Below, piece after piece: positions 1 through 43,293 of a DNA stretch of 64,000 nucleotides (the stretch's first letter is position 1; the number at the start of each line of letters is the position of its first letter). The stretch covers positions 5,033,822 to 5,097,821 of the forward strand of contig OW203751.1 in assembly GCA_934045075.1 (NCBI GenBank), read 5' to 3'. The DNA comes from Yponomeuta sedellus (Eukaryota > Arthropoda > Insecta > Lepidoptera > Yponomeutidae). A program made the position numbers and the translations under genes. Under the pieces are notes generated by a model. That model was not told the origin of the DNA, did no database searches, and saw nothing but the letters and a program-made list of their open reading frames with translations.

Positions 1-208
1 AATGTGTCCCTCATATAATGAAGTAACGAACATCAATAAAACATTGACATATTCAACCCTAAGATCGGATTGTTGCGGTCTGAATTAGGAAAAAGTATAA
101 TCGGCCCGAAAAAATAGTCGCCTCCTTCTTCTTATTCTTCAAATATATTTGTAACAATTTCTCTTTGTTCTCAACTTGATCAAACGTTCATTGAATGTAA
201 AAGAATAC

Positions 209-465
209 GAGCGGTGGTAGCGGAGCGGTGTAGAACGCCGGCTTCTCAATCGGGAGGTCGTGGGTTCGAACCCCGGCATGTACCAATGACTTTGTTTTCT
301 AAGTTATGTACATTTGTGAAATTATACTAGCAATACTACTCGCTGACGGCGAAGGAAAACATCGTAAGGAAACCCTAGTGTCTGAGGTGTTAGAGTACCT
401 CAGCGCTTGCTACGTACAATGGCCCAACTATGAGGCTAAGTGCGGAAATCTCAGGTCTAACTAAC
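209..465 (+). repeat. SINE-1 (tRNA-like head), full length
   Basis: It starts GAGCGGTGGTAGCGGAGCGG with a pol III A-box-like TAGCGGAGCGG and a perfect B box GGTTCGAACCC, and ends TCTAACTAAC. It is flanked by the 13-bp duplication TGTAAAAGAATAC (196-208 and 466-478), proving retroposition. Confidence 0.85.
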
Positions 466-512
466 TGTAAAAGAATACATAAAATGCATGTTACGTTGGT
501 TTAAGTAACTCG

Positions 513-706
513 TCTAGGCCCCTGTTTCACAATGTTCAAATAAAGTTCCAGATAAGCTATCCGCACGCAACCAGGGCTGCTGTTTGTTCTAAATTTAAAT
601 AAATTTTCCTATATTGCGTGTGTTTGTTTATTGCTTCAAATTTAGAACAAACGGCAGCCCTGGTTGCGGATAGCTTATCCGGAACTTTATCTTCAGATTG
701 TGAAAC
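513..706. mobile_element. inverted-repeat MITE (hairpin)
   Basis: An arm of about 70 bp (GTTTCACAATGTTCAAATAAAG to TTCTAAATTT) is mirrored at about 636-705. A second, left-truncated copy lies at 1017-1158; the two are separated by another MITE (707-1016). Confidence 0.65.
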
Positions 707-1016
707 AGAGTGCTTAGTGCGAGTTTGACAGATCCAATCGAATAACTTTACTACCGCGTTAATCGAGCATTGAGTAGTGAGTATGAGTAAGTTAACCGTT
801 CGAACTGGCAAAACGCTGTCACAGTACAACTCGCACTCGCGTTTATTCGTGTTTTGGCTGGTAAACGTGTTCACTTCTCAACGTAAACCATTACAACTCG
901 CACTCAGCAATTTTAATTTCCATACTTGTCGCTAGGTGGCGCTTCCTCGATGCCGCAGAAATATGAGTTCACGTTAACGCGATCGAGTAGTTAAAATACA
1001 CGCACTAAGCACTCTG
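707..1016. mobile_element. MITE with AGTGCTTAGTGCG ends
   Basis: About 310 bp with inverted ends AGTGCTTAGTGCG / CGCACTAAGCACT. A second copy in the opposite orientation is at about 8686-8994. It lies between two copies of the hairpin MITE. Confidence 0.7.
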
Positions 1017-1339
1017 GGCTGCCGTTTGTTCTAAATTTAAATAAATTTTCCTATATTGCGTGTGTTCGTTTATAGCTTCAAATTTAGAACAAACGGCAGC
1101 CCTGGTTGCGGATAGCTTATCCGGAACGTTATCTGCAGATTGTGAAATAGACCCTAAGTCTTGTATTATTGTAACCATGCTGTATACACATGTTTTGGAG
1201 ATTAGTCTGGATCTTACATGTTAAATAATGTTATCGTGATGATGTGCTATTAATGTTTTGTGCGCCTAATAAATTAAATAAAATAAAAATTATAAAATGT
1301 TTATTTCACTAGTACATTAGTCTTAACAGTATATTTTTA

Positions 1340-1520
1340 TTTTAAACTGGCTGTGCCCCGCGGTGTTACTGTGGTTTATCGGTTTTACCATGGGACTTAG
1401 ATATTTTCCCGCAGTGAAACGAAGCAGCTAACTCCATACCAAATTTTATTAAAATCGCTTCAGCCGTTTAGACGTGAAGACAAACATACACACTCACAAA
1501 CTTTCGCCTTTATCGTGTGC
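1340..1520. repeat. lepidopteran interspersed repeat
   Basis: Contains AAAATCGCTTCAGCCGTTTA and CACTCACAAACTTTCGCCTT. A relative is at 11815-11985 and a reverse relative at 20762-21140. It is probably an untranslated part of a larger element; the family is not identified. Confidence 0.5.
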
Positions 1521-1607
1521 ATATATCTAGTGATTTGATACAAATGTCGATCATTGCCGTTCTCAGACTTTAGCTGTAGCTGAAAATCAGTAATAATAAT
1601 AATAATA

Positions 1608-1783
1608 TTGGCCTTTTTGCATCTACTTAATGAGATGATTTATCCAGCGTCCAGTGGTATCTTCACTCACACTAGGTGGGTGAAGGGACCACTCCGACGC
1701 TGTAGGGCCTGGGACATGGTTTTATAGATGGTGTAGGCTTGCCCAGCACCTATACCATCCTGACATCTTAGTCGGCCAAAATC
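1608..1783. repeat. interspersed repeat, pair with 44980-45140
   Basis: TTTTTGCATCTACTTAATGAGATGATTT and GTAGGCTTGCCCAGCACCT are shared with 44980-45140. The class is unknown. Confidence 0.5.
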
Positions 1784-1796
1784 AGTAAAATATCTA

Positions 1797-33620
<31,824 letters not shown>

Positions 33621-34216
33621 ATTTTCTGCCAAAAAGGTCCGTACACAAATCAAATCCACCAAACTTAACGGCGTAAACACTAAATAAAGGAGACGCCGCT
33701 AGATCACTGCTATCCAATTTCACGTCTAATTGGTTAATTGAACACTTTATTTACACACGTTATAGTACCTAAGTACGGGAATGATTATTTTATCTGATTT
33801 CACAAGGAGTGTGTATGACAAATTCTCCCATTGAGCAAGAGCGATGCACGCCAGTGTTGCCAGCTCGTGTTCTTAACTTAGGGCAGCCAATAGGCTATTT
33901 GACAAGTTTCTGAAAACCATCTCAGATGTTCGTCAGTGTTAAATGAGCCTTCAGAAAGTGATAATTCTAAAATCTTTCCCGTATTTATTCATAGAAAAGC
34001 AAACAAAAATTCACTTTTAAAATACGCCGCCAAAACGCTCTCTTTGGCAATATGGCGTCGCACAGGAATTAGTGACGTCACAATTTGACAATTCAATTCA
34101 CACATGGCACTGGCAGTAAATGTCACGTAAATGTAAATAAACAAACGTCAAGTCAGCTCTCGGATTCTTTCTTGGATCGCTTTCTTTATGCAGTTTGTGT
34201 TCGTTTACCTGCAAAA
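33621..34216. promoter_or_regulatory. shared (bidirectional) promoter region of MAPKAPK2 and the THAP gene
   Basis: 596 bp between two divergent start codons. It contains a perfect CRE palindrome TGACGTCA at 34073-34080 and an ATATGGCG motif (YY1-like core) at about 34050. No TATA box is placed convincingly for either gene. Both 5' UTRs must lie in this interval unless further upstream exons exist. The shared-promoter role is inferred from geometry. Confidence 0.6.
34073..34080. promoter_or_regulatory. CRE palindrome
   Basis: TGACGTCA, a full-length cAMP-response-element consensus bound by CREB/ATF-family bZIP factors, 137 bp upstream of the THAP ATG. Confidence 0.5.
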
Positions 34217-34393
34217 ATGAGCTACAGGTGGTATGTAGTGCCAAAGTGTACAAATACGTGTATAGAGACACCGGAAAAACTATTTGTGTCTGTTCCAAAA
34301 CACGACGAAACGCGGAAAAAGTGGCTGCAGCTTGCTGGCAGAGATAATATAGCTGCTAATTCAGTAGTTTACTTTTGTGAGGACCACTTCGAT
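34217..34393 (+). CDS. THAP protein exon 1
   Basis: 59 codons beginning MSYRWYVVPKC and ending FCEDHFD. The donor is GAT|gtaagt. The ATG is chosen because THAP domains start at or within a few residues of the initiator Met; the open frame extends upstream to 34085, but that stretch does not resemble the family. Confidence 0.85.
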
Positions 34394-35468
34394 GTAAGTA
34401 CACATTTTTGTAAAGACGTAATTATGAAATATACCTTAGGTGTTCTTTTTTTACGAATATGTTTGAGGTTATAATTCAATACCTTTTATCACAAACAGTC
34501 GCATGCTCGCACGGCTCTGGCGGATACACAGCTTAGCAGCCCTTGAGTCGAATATTACGTGCCTAATAAATTTATCAATTTAAGTTATAACTCGGCTCCC
34601 TCCAACAGTTGTGAAAACAACTTTACCATGAATGTATTATTAAATGGTTTTAAAATAACTTATAATATATTATATTACAGATGGAGCAAGACATGGCAAA
34701 CTACTATCAGTATAAAATGGGATTTAGCCATAGAATTAAAATGGTAGATGGAGCTTTGCCTTCCAAATTTCCTTGGCAGAAAGATTGCAGGAAAAGATTT
34801 AGTGATGTCAGTACTTCTCGACCGGCAATTGCCAAACGGCAAAGACTGCAGGTTATCCAAGAATGTGAAAACATTCCACCAAAGGCCACTGCAACTGTAA
34901 AAAACACTAAAAAAGAAGAAGCTATAAGCAAAGCCCCCTTAGCATCAGGTATGGTGACTTGAAATATGGAAGTAATACTAAATATTCAGTTAATATTTTA
35001 TAATTCAATTCTTACAATAATTTTAACACTGATCAATAGCGTTAAGTCATCCTGTTTTAACCTGTAGAATTTTGGGTGGACCGATCGGCTCACTGTTATG
35101 GTGGTTGCAATAGTTTTTATTTGTTAATTTCAATGCCATTACGCAATTCATTAATACTCGAGGTTGGCAACGCATTTGCAATGTTATGATGCCATTATTT
35201 CATTGTTGATTGTTGTTGCCATCAGGTGATCAAGTGGTTATTTTCTTACTCTATGAAAAAAAAAATTCTGCTCAATGTAGTTATGTATTTTCCTTTTTCA
35301 GAGTCAGAGCAAACATGGAATAAAAGTACATCCACAGAACCAAAAGTTTTTAAAGAAAACGCCAATCATAATGGCATCTACTGTAGGCAGGTTTCCGCTG
35401 TCTGCTTTCACAAAATTGTTCTCCATGATGAGATAGATCACGAGAGCGAAACTTACAATTTTAACTAA
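34217..35468 (+). CDS. small THAP-domain zinc-finger protein (3 exons)
   Basis: A likely DNA-binding nuclear protein. Exons 34217-34393, 34681-34948 and 35302-35468 join in frame to about 203 aa. The N-terminal THAP (C2CH) domain covers about residues 1-90: zinc ligands C11 and C15, then C54 and H57 in FCEDHF, a conserved W36, and a closing GALPSKFPW that stands for the AVPTIF box. The rest is basic and lysine-rich with no second domain seen. The intron phases (0, then 1) give one uninterrupted frame ending TAA. THAP domains also occur in P-element transposases, but no transposase core follows, so this looks like a host gene. It is divergent from MAPKAPK2 with 596 bp between the ATGs. The exon 3 assignment is an inference from splice sites. 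Confidence 0.8.
34681..34948 (+). CDS. THAP protein exon 2
   Basis: 268 bases after the acceptor ttacag. It starts MEQDMANYYQYKMGF, completes the THAP fold with GALPSKFPW, and runs into a basic linker (KRQRLQV, KNTKKEEA). The donor is CAG|gtatgg, phase 1. Confidence 0.85.
35302..35468 (+). CDS. THAP protein exon 3 (C-terminus)
   Basis: After the acceptor cctttttcag the frame reads ESEQTWNKSTSTEPK and ends HESETYNFN then TAA. No known motif is seen. The alternative, reading through the exon 2 donor, would end after only a few residues. Confidence 0.65.
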
Positions 35469-35631
35469 CTCAATATCGCTCAATTTAAGAATTAACCGTA
35501 CTGTATACACGTAAACACCAATGGACTCTACGAACTACGAAAGTACGAATCAACGACGAATTAACGAATTGAGTTGTGAAAAAATAATCGATTAACATCG
35601 ATTTTTTTAAAAGTAAAGATTGTTATAGGTA

Positions 35632-35730
35632 CAGTGGAGTTCACATCAACCTATACACCCATGCACTCTATTCCGTTACGTTACGGGCGACTTTGCAACT
35701 AAAGTGTATAGGTTGATGTGAACTCCACTG
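35632..35730. mobile_element. 99-bp mariner-type MITE
   Basis: 27-bp perfect inverted ends beginning CAGTGGAGTTCACATCAACC, flanked by TA on both sides (35630-35631 and 35731-35732). Confidence 0.85.
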
Positions 35731-35732
35731 TA

Positions 35733-36300
35733 CGTGATTTTAATATTTATTTTATTTTATTAGATCCACCAACAAGATAGTACATTACACATTATATTAT
35801 AATTTTGCTTACATACTATATCATTTTTATGTACATCCCGATTACAGGTAGGTAGATACGGCGTTCTTATTGGTTGAGGTATTATTATTTTTTTATATGT
35901 AAGCATTGCGTTAAATATTATTCAAAATATATCAAGAAGTGCAATATGAACAGGCAATGTATTAATTAATTACAATAGATGATATTAATATTACAAAATA
36001 ATCGATTATCAATAGATTCTTTTGACTGTTTTCAACTCTTGTGCGAAATGAACGGTCAAATTGATGTCTCGTCTTATGGATTCTAATTGTAACATGAAAT
36101 ATTCATTATGCGAATGATTTTTTTTCTTGGCAATAATATAGAATGGATAATTTCAGATGATAAAAAAAAATTAATTTGCGTTTCAATATTTTTTTTGATA
36201 ATGAAAAACGTTCGAAATGACCTATTAATAAACACAACAAACGTGACTAAAAACAATCCTGAACTTTTTGTCGACGTTGAAAACATTAATTTTAATAACG
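35733..36300. other. AT-rich intergenic sequence
   Basis: No gene or known repeat seen. Confidence 0.4.
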
Positions 36301-36305
36301 AGTGT

Positions 36306-36695
36306 TTACTCCCCTGGTTCTTTTGACCCCCTCCAGTCGGTTTGGAACACCATCCAGGTCTTGAATATCTGACTGCGGTCTGTTATCCCTCTCCTAGACC
36401 ACCGCAACCCTTTTCGCACTCGCCTTTTAAGATTGTCCCAAACGAGTTCTATAGGGTTTAGGTATGCTAGCCATGGTGGTCGTGCTAGACCGACGGCATC
36501 AAGGTACTCTAGCGATGTTCGAACGAGCATTAAAAAAAGTCTTCTCCAATAAATTGTGCAAAAGGGATAACATGGGATTCTAAGACCTGTTCCAAGTACC
36601 TCTGAGCATTTACGCTGCCCTTTTCAAGCACAACCAACTCTGTACGAGCCTCGTAAGATATGCTACCGGTGCCCAGCAGTGATACACAGAAACGG
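36306..36695 (-). pseudogene. Tc1/mariner-superfamily transposase remnant
   Basis: Read on the minus strand: YEARTELVVLEKGSVNAQRY followed by LEQVLESHVIPFAQFIGEDF, then a frame change and internal deletion, then LARPPWLAYLNPIELVWDNL and KRRVRKGLR. These match the middle and C-terminal part of the Tc1 DDE domain (the LNPIE...WD motif). The segment with the second catalytic Asp (normally DNARPH) is deleted. No terminal repeats were located. A dead fragment. Confidence 0.85.
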
Positions 36696-38040
36696 CTAAT
36701 TGAAAAAAAAAATCAATGTTTATTATTCTATCATTTTTTTTTTGTGTTTATAATTTCTGTTGCTTAGTTTTAATTAATGAAAACATGATAAACAAATATA
36801 TTTTGAAATTAAATAAAAAGTAATAAGAAAAATCGACTTTATATTAACCGATTTTTCTTGCTAAGCAATCGATTAACTAAAAATCGATTTCCTATGGAAG
36901 AAGGCACATCCCTTCAGAGACAATATACCCGTTGCGTAATGCGATGATAACGATCACAGCGCGAATCCGACCAAATAAAGTAGTCCCAAAAAATCTCGCA
37001 CGAAGTAGGGTTTTTGTGCCTACTGCACTTATATGGATTCGCGCTGTAATCGATTTCATCCGTTTCATCGCATTTCGGAATACACCCCTAGCGATGACAG
37101 TACAGGTTGTTGAATTGTGACGTCACAATAGATTCGACCAATCCAGGCCGTTTTCAATAAAATTGATGCAGATACGAAATGATAAAGTTTTATCTTGATT
37201 TTTTGGTTAAATCATTCGATTTTTTTCGGTTAAAATGGCATAGGCCGGTTTAAAAAAATATTCTTTTTACGAATATGTATAAATAATACTTTATTTTTCA
37301 CACTGTCAAATAGCCTATTTTGTTAGCTAAATCTACCGCAACCAGCATTACAGCTTGGCATAAAAGTCTTGTTTACGCCCGTTTAGTAATCGTGTGGTTT
37401 TTATGCTGGCAGAATCATGATTGGCATTGGAACGGGCTCATGGCTGTCGGAAAGACACCTTGGTTTCGTTCCTGTGGGTACCGCGTCAATCCACCTCCGT
37501 TTGGGCTGGCTTAAAACTCATACGTGGCATCATAAGTGTCGGTGAAAAAGCAAAAGTCAAAACTGTCACAATTTTTATCGGCAAGACTATGTGAAAAGAA
37601 AAGTGCTTTAATATCACAAGATAAAAGTTAAATCGCCGGCCGTCGCCATCTGCTGCCATCGCCGCCGTTCTCTGACGAGAGTCAACGGATCGTCCTTCGT
37701 TATACGCAGGTTAGAAGCCTAGGTAATTTCTTGACCTTTGTGCAGCAGACGAGCACCACTGTTGCCCGCCCGCATACAGTCACACGTTTTACTCGCACCG
37801 CACCAAGTCTTGAAATTAATTATGGCAACAATAACCATACTAAAGTCGCAAAAAGTTACTTTTCTCTTAACAAAGTTTTTTTTTTAAATTTCTAGACTTT
37901 TTTGCCAATCTCTACCCTATTACCCTACCGGCGTAGGCACAAACCTTGCTGGCCGTAATGAAAACCGTAAACAATCAAATAAAAATGAAAGTGAAATAGA
38001 AATCTAAAATTGCGTCACCATCCGTTGTTGAAGTCATGAC
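36696..38040. other. intergenic sequence, no gene recognised
   Basis: 36950-37060 has short inverted blocks (ACAGCGCGAATCC / GGATTCGCGCTGT), probably a decayed MITE. The rest is unassigned. Confidence 0.4.
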
Positions 38041-38149
38041 GTGTTCCTTCAGAGGAGCCACTCGACCTGTCTAATTTGTGCACTTGAATGTTATGTACAG
38101 ATTTTGCACCAGACACTGATTCATGATCTTTTAAATGAATTTCATCGTT

Positions 38150-38515
38150 ACCAACCCTTGTATGTCCCCACTGCTGGGGCACGGGTCTCTTCCTGCATCG
38201 CAGGAAAGTTAGGCCATACTCAACCATGGGGGCCAAGTCCGGGTTGGTGGAGGATTGTAAGACAGTGGCGGGGCTTACTATCAGAAGTTTTCAAGCCGCC
38301 CATAAGGCCTCTGACATGGCTTAACGACTGCCATTATATGACAACCGGCACCAACGGCTTAACGTGCCTTGCGAAGCATGGAAGCGCTCGGAAAAATGCC
38401 ACAAGCGGCAGTCACGGGACGCTCACCCAGCCCGTACCTGACCGCGCCTGTTGTTGCTTAACCAAGTGATTGATTCCAATCACTCGGTTTGCCTAGGCCA
38501 CGAGCGCTTCTGTAA
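38150..38515 (-). repeat. 5S-derived SINE, full length
   Basis: Minus orientation, from the CCAACCCTTGTATGTCCCC tail to the AGGCCACGAGCGCTTC head, including the reverse-strand GACGCTCACCCAGCCCGTAC 5S-like block. Confidence 0.8.
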
Positions 38516-40040
38516 TGAAGTTCATATTTGATAGGATTAGCAAAATTAACCATAAAGTAGAATAAAACATAATAATACTTGATAGAATTAACAACATCAA
38601 CCATAAAAAAATAGCTTTCTTACATAAATACCAAGAAATTAAAATATTGGTACTTGGTAATAATGTCTTTTCAAAAGTTTTCCGAAAATATTTGCTATGA
38701 ACTGTATTTTTTGACTTCTCCTTGGTCTTTGACACAGTTAGACACATTTGTGCATCCCTCCCCCTTCCTAGTGTGACGTCACATATTAAAATTTTTACAT
38801 CTAGAATTTATTAAATTAAATCACTATCTTTAAAACTTTACGTTAGCATCACGACTTAACGGCTCATTATACGTGTTTCTACAGTTAGATCCCTGAGGAT
38901 ATAACAATCGTCCCTGGAACACTGTAAAACAGGTGGAGAACCCCATACAGTAGACAAATGTGATAATATCAATCAATATATTTTTGTGAAAATATTCACT
39001 GAAACAGAAAATTTAAATGTCATAGTTATACCTACGTGCATACAATAAAAGTCCAATGTCCATAACATAAATAAAACAGGCAAAAAAACCATGTCAATAC
39101 AAATGTCAAAATATACCTTTTAATTATAGTACCTAAAATTATAATAACAGTATCTTCAGTTTGAATTTGGATCAACTTTTCAAAGGTTTAGTTTTTCGCT
39201 TCCCTTATTTCGTCTTGACGAGGGCTCTACTTCGCGCCCCCAGACACATGATAAAATTTGCGTAAGCCGTTTCTGAACCGTGTTCCACATCCTTGGTTAT
39301 AATCAAGGTTACTTTGGTACCTACTTGGTCCACAAATATTTTAAACGAACAAGTTTTAAACCTCAAACAAAACACTGACTAAGATTCGGTAGTGACTCCA
39401 ACAATAAACTACTTTATTATTAAGCTTTATTGAGTGAATTCACGAATTTATCCACAGGGACGTAAAAATTGATTTTTGATCCAAAAAGAGACGATATGGC
39501 AACACTGGATGCAGTAGCAACACTGGCAAGACTGCGAGTGCTGCCAGTCTAAAATAAAGGAATGACATCTGTCAGATGACGTTAGTTTGCGTTCCATTGC
39601 AGGAAATATATTTATGTCAAAACAAGACATTAAAACATCACTCTTGATCACAACGCCTGACTTTCTATTTTAAAACTGTCCACCGTAGAATCCTATAGTC
39701 TCAGAACAATCTAACCGTTCCCTCTACGAATCTAACCCTATCCGTGGACCCTATAGTACATTGTTTGGTACTTAAAAAATGCAAACAATCTTGATACGTC
39801 TTTTTATCCATACACATTTTTTTCTAAATCAAAATCTTCAACGTTTTACTTCAATTTCATGAAATTAATAAAATTTCAGATTGAATAAATATCTGTTTTA
39901 TTTATGATCTACAATATATTACTAATTATTTAAACAAAGGTGGTAAATTGAATTGGTAAAGTGTTAACATTTTTTAATTAAAAAGTAAATTTTCTCAGTC
40001 ATTTATTATCACAAAGGGGATACAATCAACTGATACCTAC
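38516..40040. other. intergenic sequence, nothing recognised
   Basis: About 1.5 kb of AT-rich sequence without a credible open frame, SINE or inverted repeat. Confidence 0.4.
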
Positions 40041-40106
40041 TAATGACGAGTCAGTGCGAGGGAGTTGCGAAATGGTTTCTCTTTCTGTACATAATGTATG
40101 TTCCAT

Positions 40107-40236
40107 ATCAACCCTTCTATGTCCCCGCTGCAGGGGCACCGGTCTCTTCCTGCATCGCAGGAAGGTTAGGCCATACTCCACGGGTTCCAAATCCGGGTTG
40201 GTGGAGGATTGTAAGACAGTGGCGGGCCTTACTGTT
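40107..40236 (-). repeat. 5S-derived SINE, 3' fragment
   Basis: TCAACCCTTCTATGTCCCCG to GGCGGGCCTTACTGTTA, minus orientation; the head is missing. Confidence 0.7.
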
Positions 40237-40283
40237 ACCAGTTGATTTTACCAATGACTATTACCAATGCCGCCCATAATGTC

Positions 40284-40500
40284 TGTTGTGTAATGTAGTG
40301 TCCACTGGCTGGACAAAGGCCTCCCCTTTAGCTCTCCACTCCTCTGTGTCCTCCATTCCCATTCATCGGCCATTCCCTGCCACACCGGCAGGAAGTTTGT
40401 GAGGTCAACCCAGCATCTCCGCCTTGGTCGGCTACGTTACGTTTACAGTTGTATCCGTCGCGTGGGACCCACTCAGTGGCTACTGAGTGGGTCCCAGAGG
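40284..40500 (-). pseudogene. non-LTR retrotransposon 3' fragment (RTE-like)
   Basis: On the minus strand, after a frame change from WVPRDGYN, it reads RSRPRRRCWVDLTNFLPVWQ to RPLSSQWT. This is the C-terminus also seen at 52625-53116. Confidence 0.7.
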
Positions 40501-41058
40501 GAAGACCCTCTGACTGGGCCCATACGACTATTTAATAACTAATTTATTTTATTTGTTAAGCGGCGGTAGCTCAGTACCTACTTAGGTAATGGACGCGGGA
40601 GTCTTTTTATTTTACTCTGTAGCCACGTCTGATTCAGCCTCGTCATACAGCGAGGCAATGCCGCCAGCCTTGTCGGTACGGTTCATTGTTCAATTCAGAA
40701 TCTGGCCCTCAGCCTGCATATAATATATTAAGTATTACTTAGTGAATTTAGAAACTTACATGGCCGCAGCATTTTCTTTAATTAGTTTTTTTTTACATAC
40801 CTACAACTCTTCATACCTGACAGTAGTTCAATTTTTTTTTAAAGTTCATTCCGGCTCTTCTTAGATGGGAAGTAATTTAAAGGAATAGTAGATTGCTTAA
40901 CGAGGGTAGAAAGAAACCAATTCCCGAGGCATTTAGACGCTATAGTCCGAGTAGGAATTGATTCTTTTACCCGTGTTAAACACTCTACTTTTCATTTCGA
41001 ATATGAGGAAAATAAAAACTCATTTTTAATATTCAAATCTTAGCATAAAAGATTATTA

Positions 41059-41251
41059 CAGTGCGTTCACATTAACTTGACGCGTGAGAGAATGTGAATT
41101 AGCTTTTGGACCTAATCGGAAGATGGTAAAACAAGCCCTCAATCCTTTTATTTTCCCCAAATAATGGGAATGATTTCTTATTTAACATGGTAACAGTAAA
41201 CATCTCAGTGCTACCAATTCTCTCACGCGTCTAGTTAATGTGAACGCACTT
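41059..41251. mobile_element. mariner-type MITE (CAGTGCGTTCACATTAACTT ends), copy 1
   Basis: Inverted ends of about 38 bp, CAGTGCGTTCACATTAACTT onward, flanked by TA on both sides. Confidence 0.85.
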
Positions 41252-41548
41252 TACACGATTAATGCCTATTTTTTTTAATTCCGTCACAGATACTATAACA
41301 GATTAGTACCCGCCAATATAAGTCGACTTTTAAAATTTTAAATATGGAACTCGCCTCGTAATTGTTGCGGCTTATTCCGCTTAAAGAAGTTTGCGCTAAA
41401 TTCACACTGGCTGTTTAGAAACTCACATGGCCGCATAATTTTTTTTTAGTTTTTTTTAAAAGCCTATTACAAAAACTCTTCACAACTGACATTAGTTCTA
41501 TTTTTAAAGTTCATTCCCGCCCTTGGGTGGGAAGTAATTTGTATGAGT

Positions 41549-41796
41549 TTTTCCCTCCCTATGCAGAGAAGCAGCATTTTGCACCCAATAATCAGATCAA
41601 AACAACACTACTTTCCGAGTATGAGAAATGAAAAAGGACTTTTTCCCTCTCTAGGGAGTATTTTCCGCCCAATAATCAGATCAAAACAGCACTACTTTCC
41701 GAGTATGAGAAATGAAAAACGACTTTTTCCCTCTCTAGGGAGTATTTTCCGCCCAATAATCAGATCAAAACAGCACTACTTTCCGAGTAGGTACCT
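41549..41796. repeat. 84-bp minisatellite, about 3 copies
   Basis: AATAATCAGATCAAAACA recurs at 41587, 41671 and 41755. The period is a multiple of three, so an open frame runs through it by chance. Confidence 0.9.
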
Positions 41797-42014
41797 ATAA
41801 GAAATTTTGTTTTTGGTACCTACCTAATTGAGGTGGATTCGCGTCGCGGTTGAGCCATTTCACAAACGGTTGAACTATAATTTCGGCGACGCAGCCGCTT
41901 CACATGTAAGTCAAGGTTGGCGCGTCAGCCACCATTCTCGGGCAGTAGCCATGAAGGCACTTACTTAAAGTAGTCGAACAACAACGAGCCCTGCGTGTAC
42001 ATTCGTACATACAT

Positions 42015-42450
42015 AACCTCACGCCTGTATCTCAAAGGGGTAGGCAGAGACCAGGGACTGCCACTTGCCACGATCCTGACAGAACATCTTCGCTTCATCA
42101 ACGTTCATAAGTCGTTGCATGCACGCACGCCGGTTCCGGGTACTTTTTATCTTCCCCTTTGCTAATACATCCCCTATTTGGTCGATGTATGTGCGCATGG
42201 GACGTCCCTTACCAGCCCTTCCACTCACATTCGCAATTTAAATTTGTTTCGTCAATCTTTCTTCCTTCATCCTCTCCACATGTCCAAACCAACGCATCAT
42301 TCCTTTCTCAATTCTAGTCACTACATACTCTTTCGTATTGCGGGCCCTGCGTGCCCAATAAAATAACGCATCCAGGATGCTGATGGGGATGCCCCGATTT
42401 TGTAGTGCATCGGGGATGTTTGCCGAGGCGCAAAAAGAAGAAAAAAACAT
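42015..42450 (-). pseudogene. non-LTR retrotransposon C-terminus, frameshifted
   Basis: On the minus strand: RIEKGMMRWFGHVERMKEER, a stop and frame change, then GKGRPMRTYIDQIGDVLAKG and CMQRLMNVDEAKMFCQDRGKW to the 3' UTR. It ends in TTATGTATGT. The same 3' end is at 43190-43293 and 46869-47025. Confidence 0.8.
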
Positions 42451-42734
42451 TTATTAAAGACACATTACACACGCCACGATAACAAACTAGTATGTTAGCT
42501 TTTAGAAGCGAGTCCGGACTCATTTTTTAATCATAAGTCTATTTAACGTCTCTAATTGAAGTAATATTAATAATCGTAATTATCTATTCAGGTACTCTAG
42601 AACCAACTTATAATTCCATTTCGAGAAGTGGCGTGGGTGACTGTAAAACAGATTGAACCACTAGTATAAGTAGAATAAGTACCTTATCATGTAGGTATGC
42701 CTATTTCTTAAGAATAAATAAATCATTTCATTTC

Positions 42735-42952
42735 ATACCGCGGGCTCTATAGTAGACTTCGGTTTTCGCCGAAAGCACACGAGTGTAATACTACCTACTT
42801 CCTGCTCTGTATAAAACTTCTTCACTATTTAGAAAATTAAGAGAAGTTAAGTGTCATACTAGTTCCGGTATTTCTACTGCACGAATATATCCGATTCTAT
42901 CCGATAGTAGCCGAGGTACCTATATCCTAAAAGCTAACAGACTGTACATCAT
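42735..42952. mobile_element. MITE (TTAGCTTTTAG ends), related copy
   Basis: Reverse relative of 3499-3943, ending ATCCTAAAAGCTAACAGAC, without the minisatellite expansion. Confidence 0.65.
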
Positions 42953-43189
42953 TGTCCAATCACTAGCTCCTTCCGTGGCCACAGCCGCAGCGATTCAATC
43001 TCTGTAGAAAGTGCCTGGTGTCAGCCGTGTGTCATCCCCCGATGACAACACCAGCCTCGGCAGAGCACTGGTCTCGCCAAATAAAGCTGAAGGCGCTTTG
43101 GGCAACAGATTGTACAGGATTGCTCAAAAATGCACAATCCTTGAGACGCGTGATTTAGAATTTTTGGTTGTAGAAAACAACGACTGCAA

Positions 43190-43293
43190 CGATTTATGAA
43201 CGTTGATGAAGCGAAGGTAATCTGTCAGGATCGAGGCAAGTGTCAGTCCCTGGTCTCTTCCTACCCCCCTGGGATACAGGCGTAAGGTTTATG
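43190..43293 (+). pseudogene. non-LTR retrotransposon 3' end fragment leading into (ATGT)n
   Basis: Reads MNVDEAKVICQDRGKCQSLV and ends at GGCGTAAGGTTTATGTGTG, directly followed by the ATGT array. Confidence 0.75.

Noticed and set aside
209..290. Possible tRNA genes (also at 20390, 46660, 47880, 58200, 63060)
   Set aside because: A and B boxes are present but the cloverleaf is degenerate and each is embedded in a dispersed repeat with a constant 3' body, so they are SINE heads.
35226..35301. Upstream extension of THAP exon 3
   Set aside because: Intron-like sequence ending in a polypyrimidine tract and AG; the extension is a readthrough frame.
38041..38469. 142-codon plus-strand frame
   Set aside because: It runs through a 5S-derived SINE; similar frames appear in every copy.
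41543..41800. Frame with three 28-residue repeats
   Set aside because: An 84-bp minisatellite read in frame; no start context or homologue.
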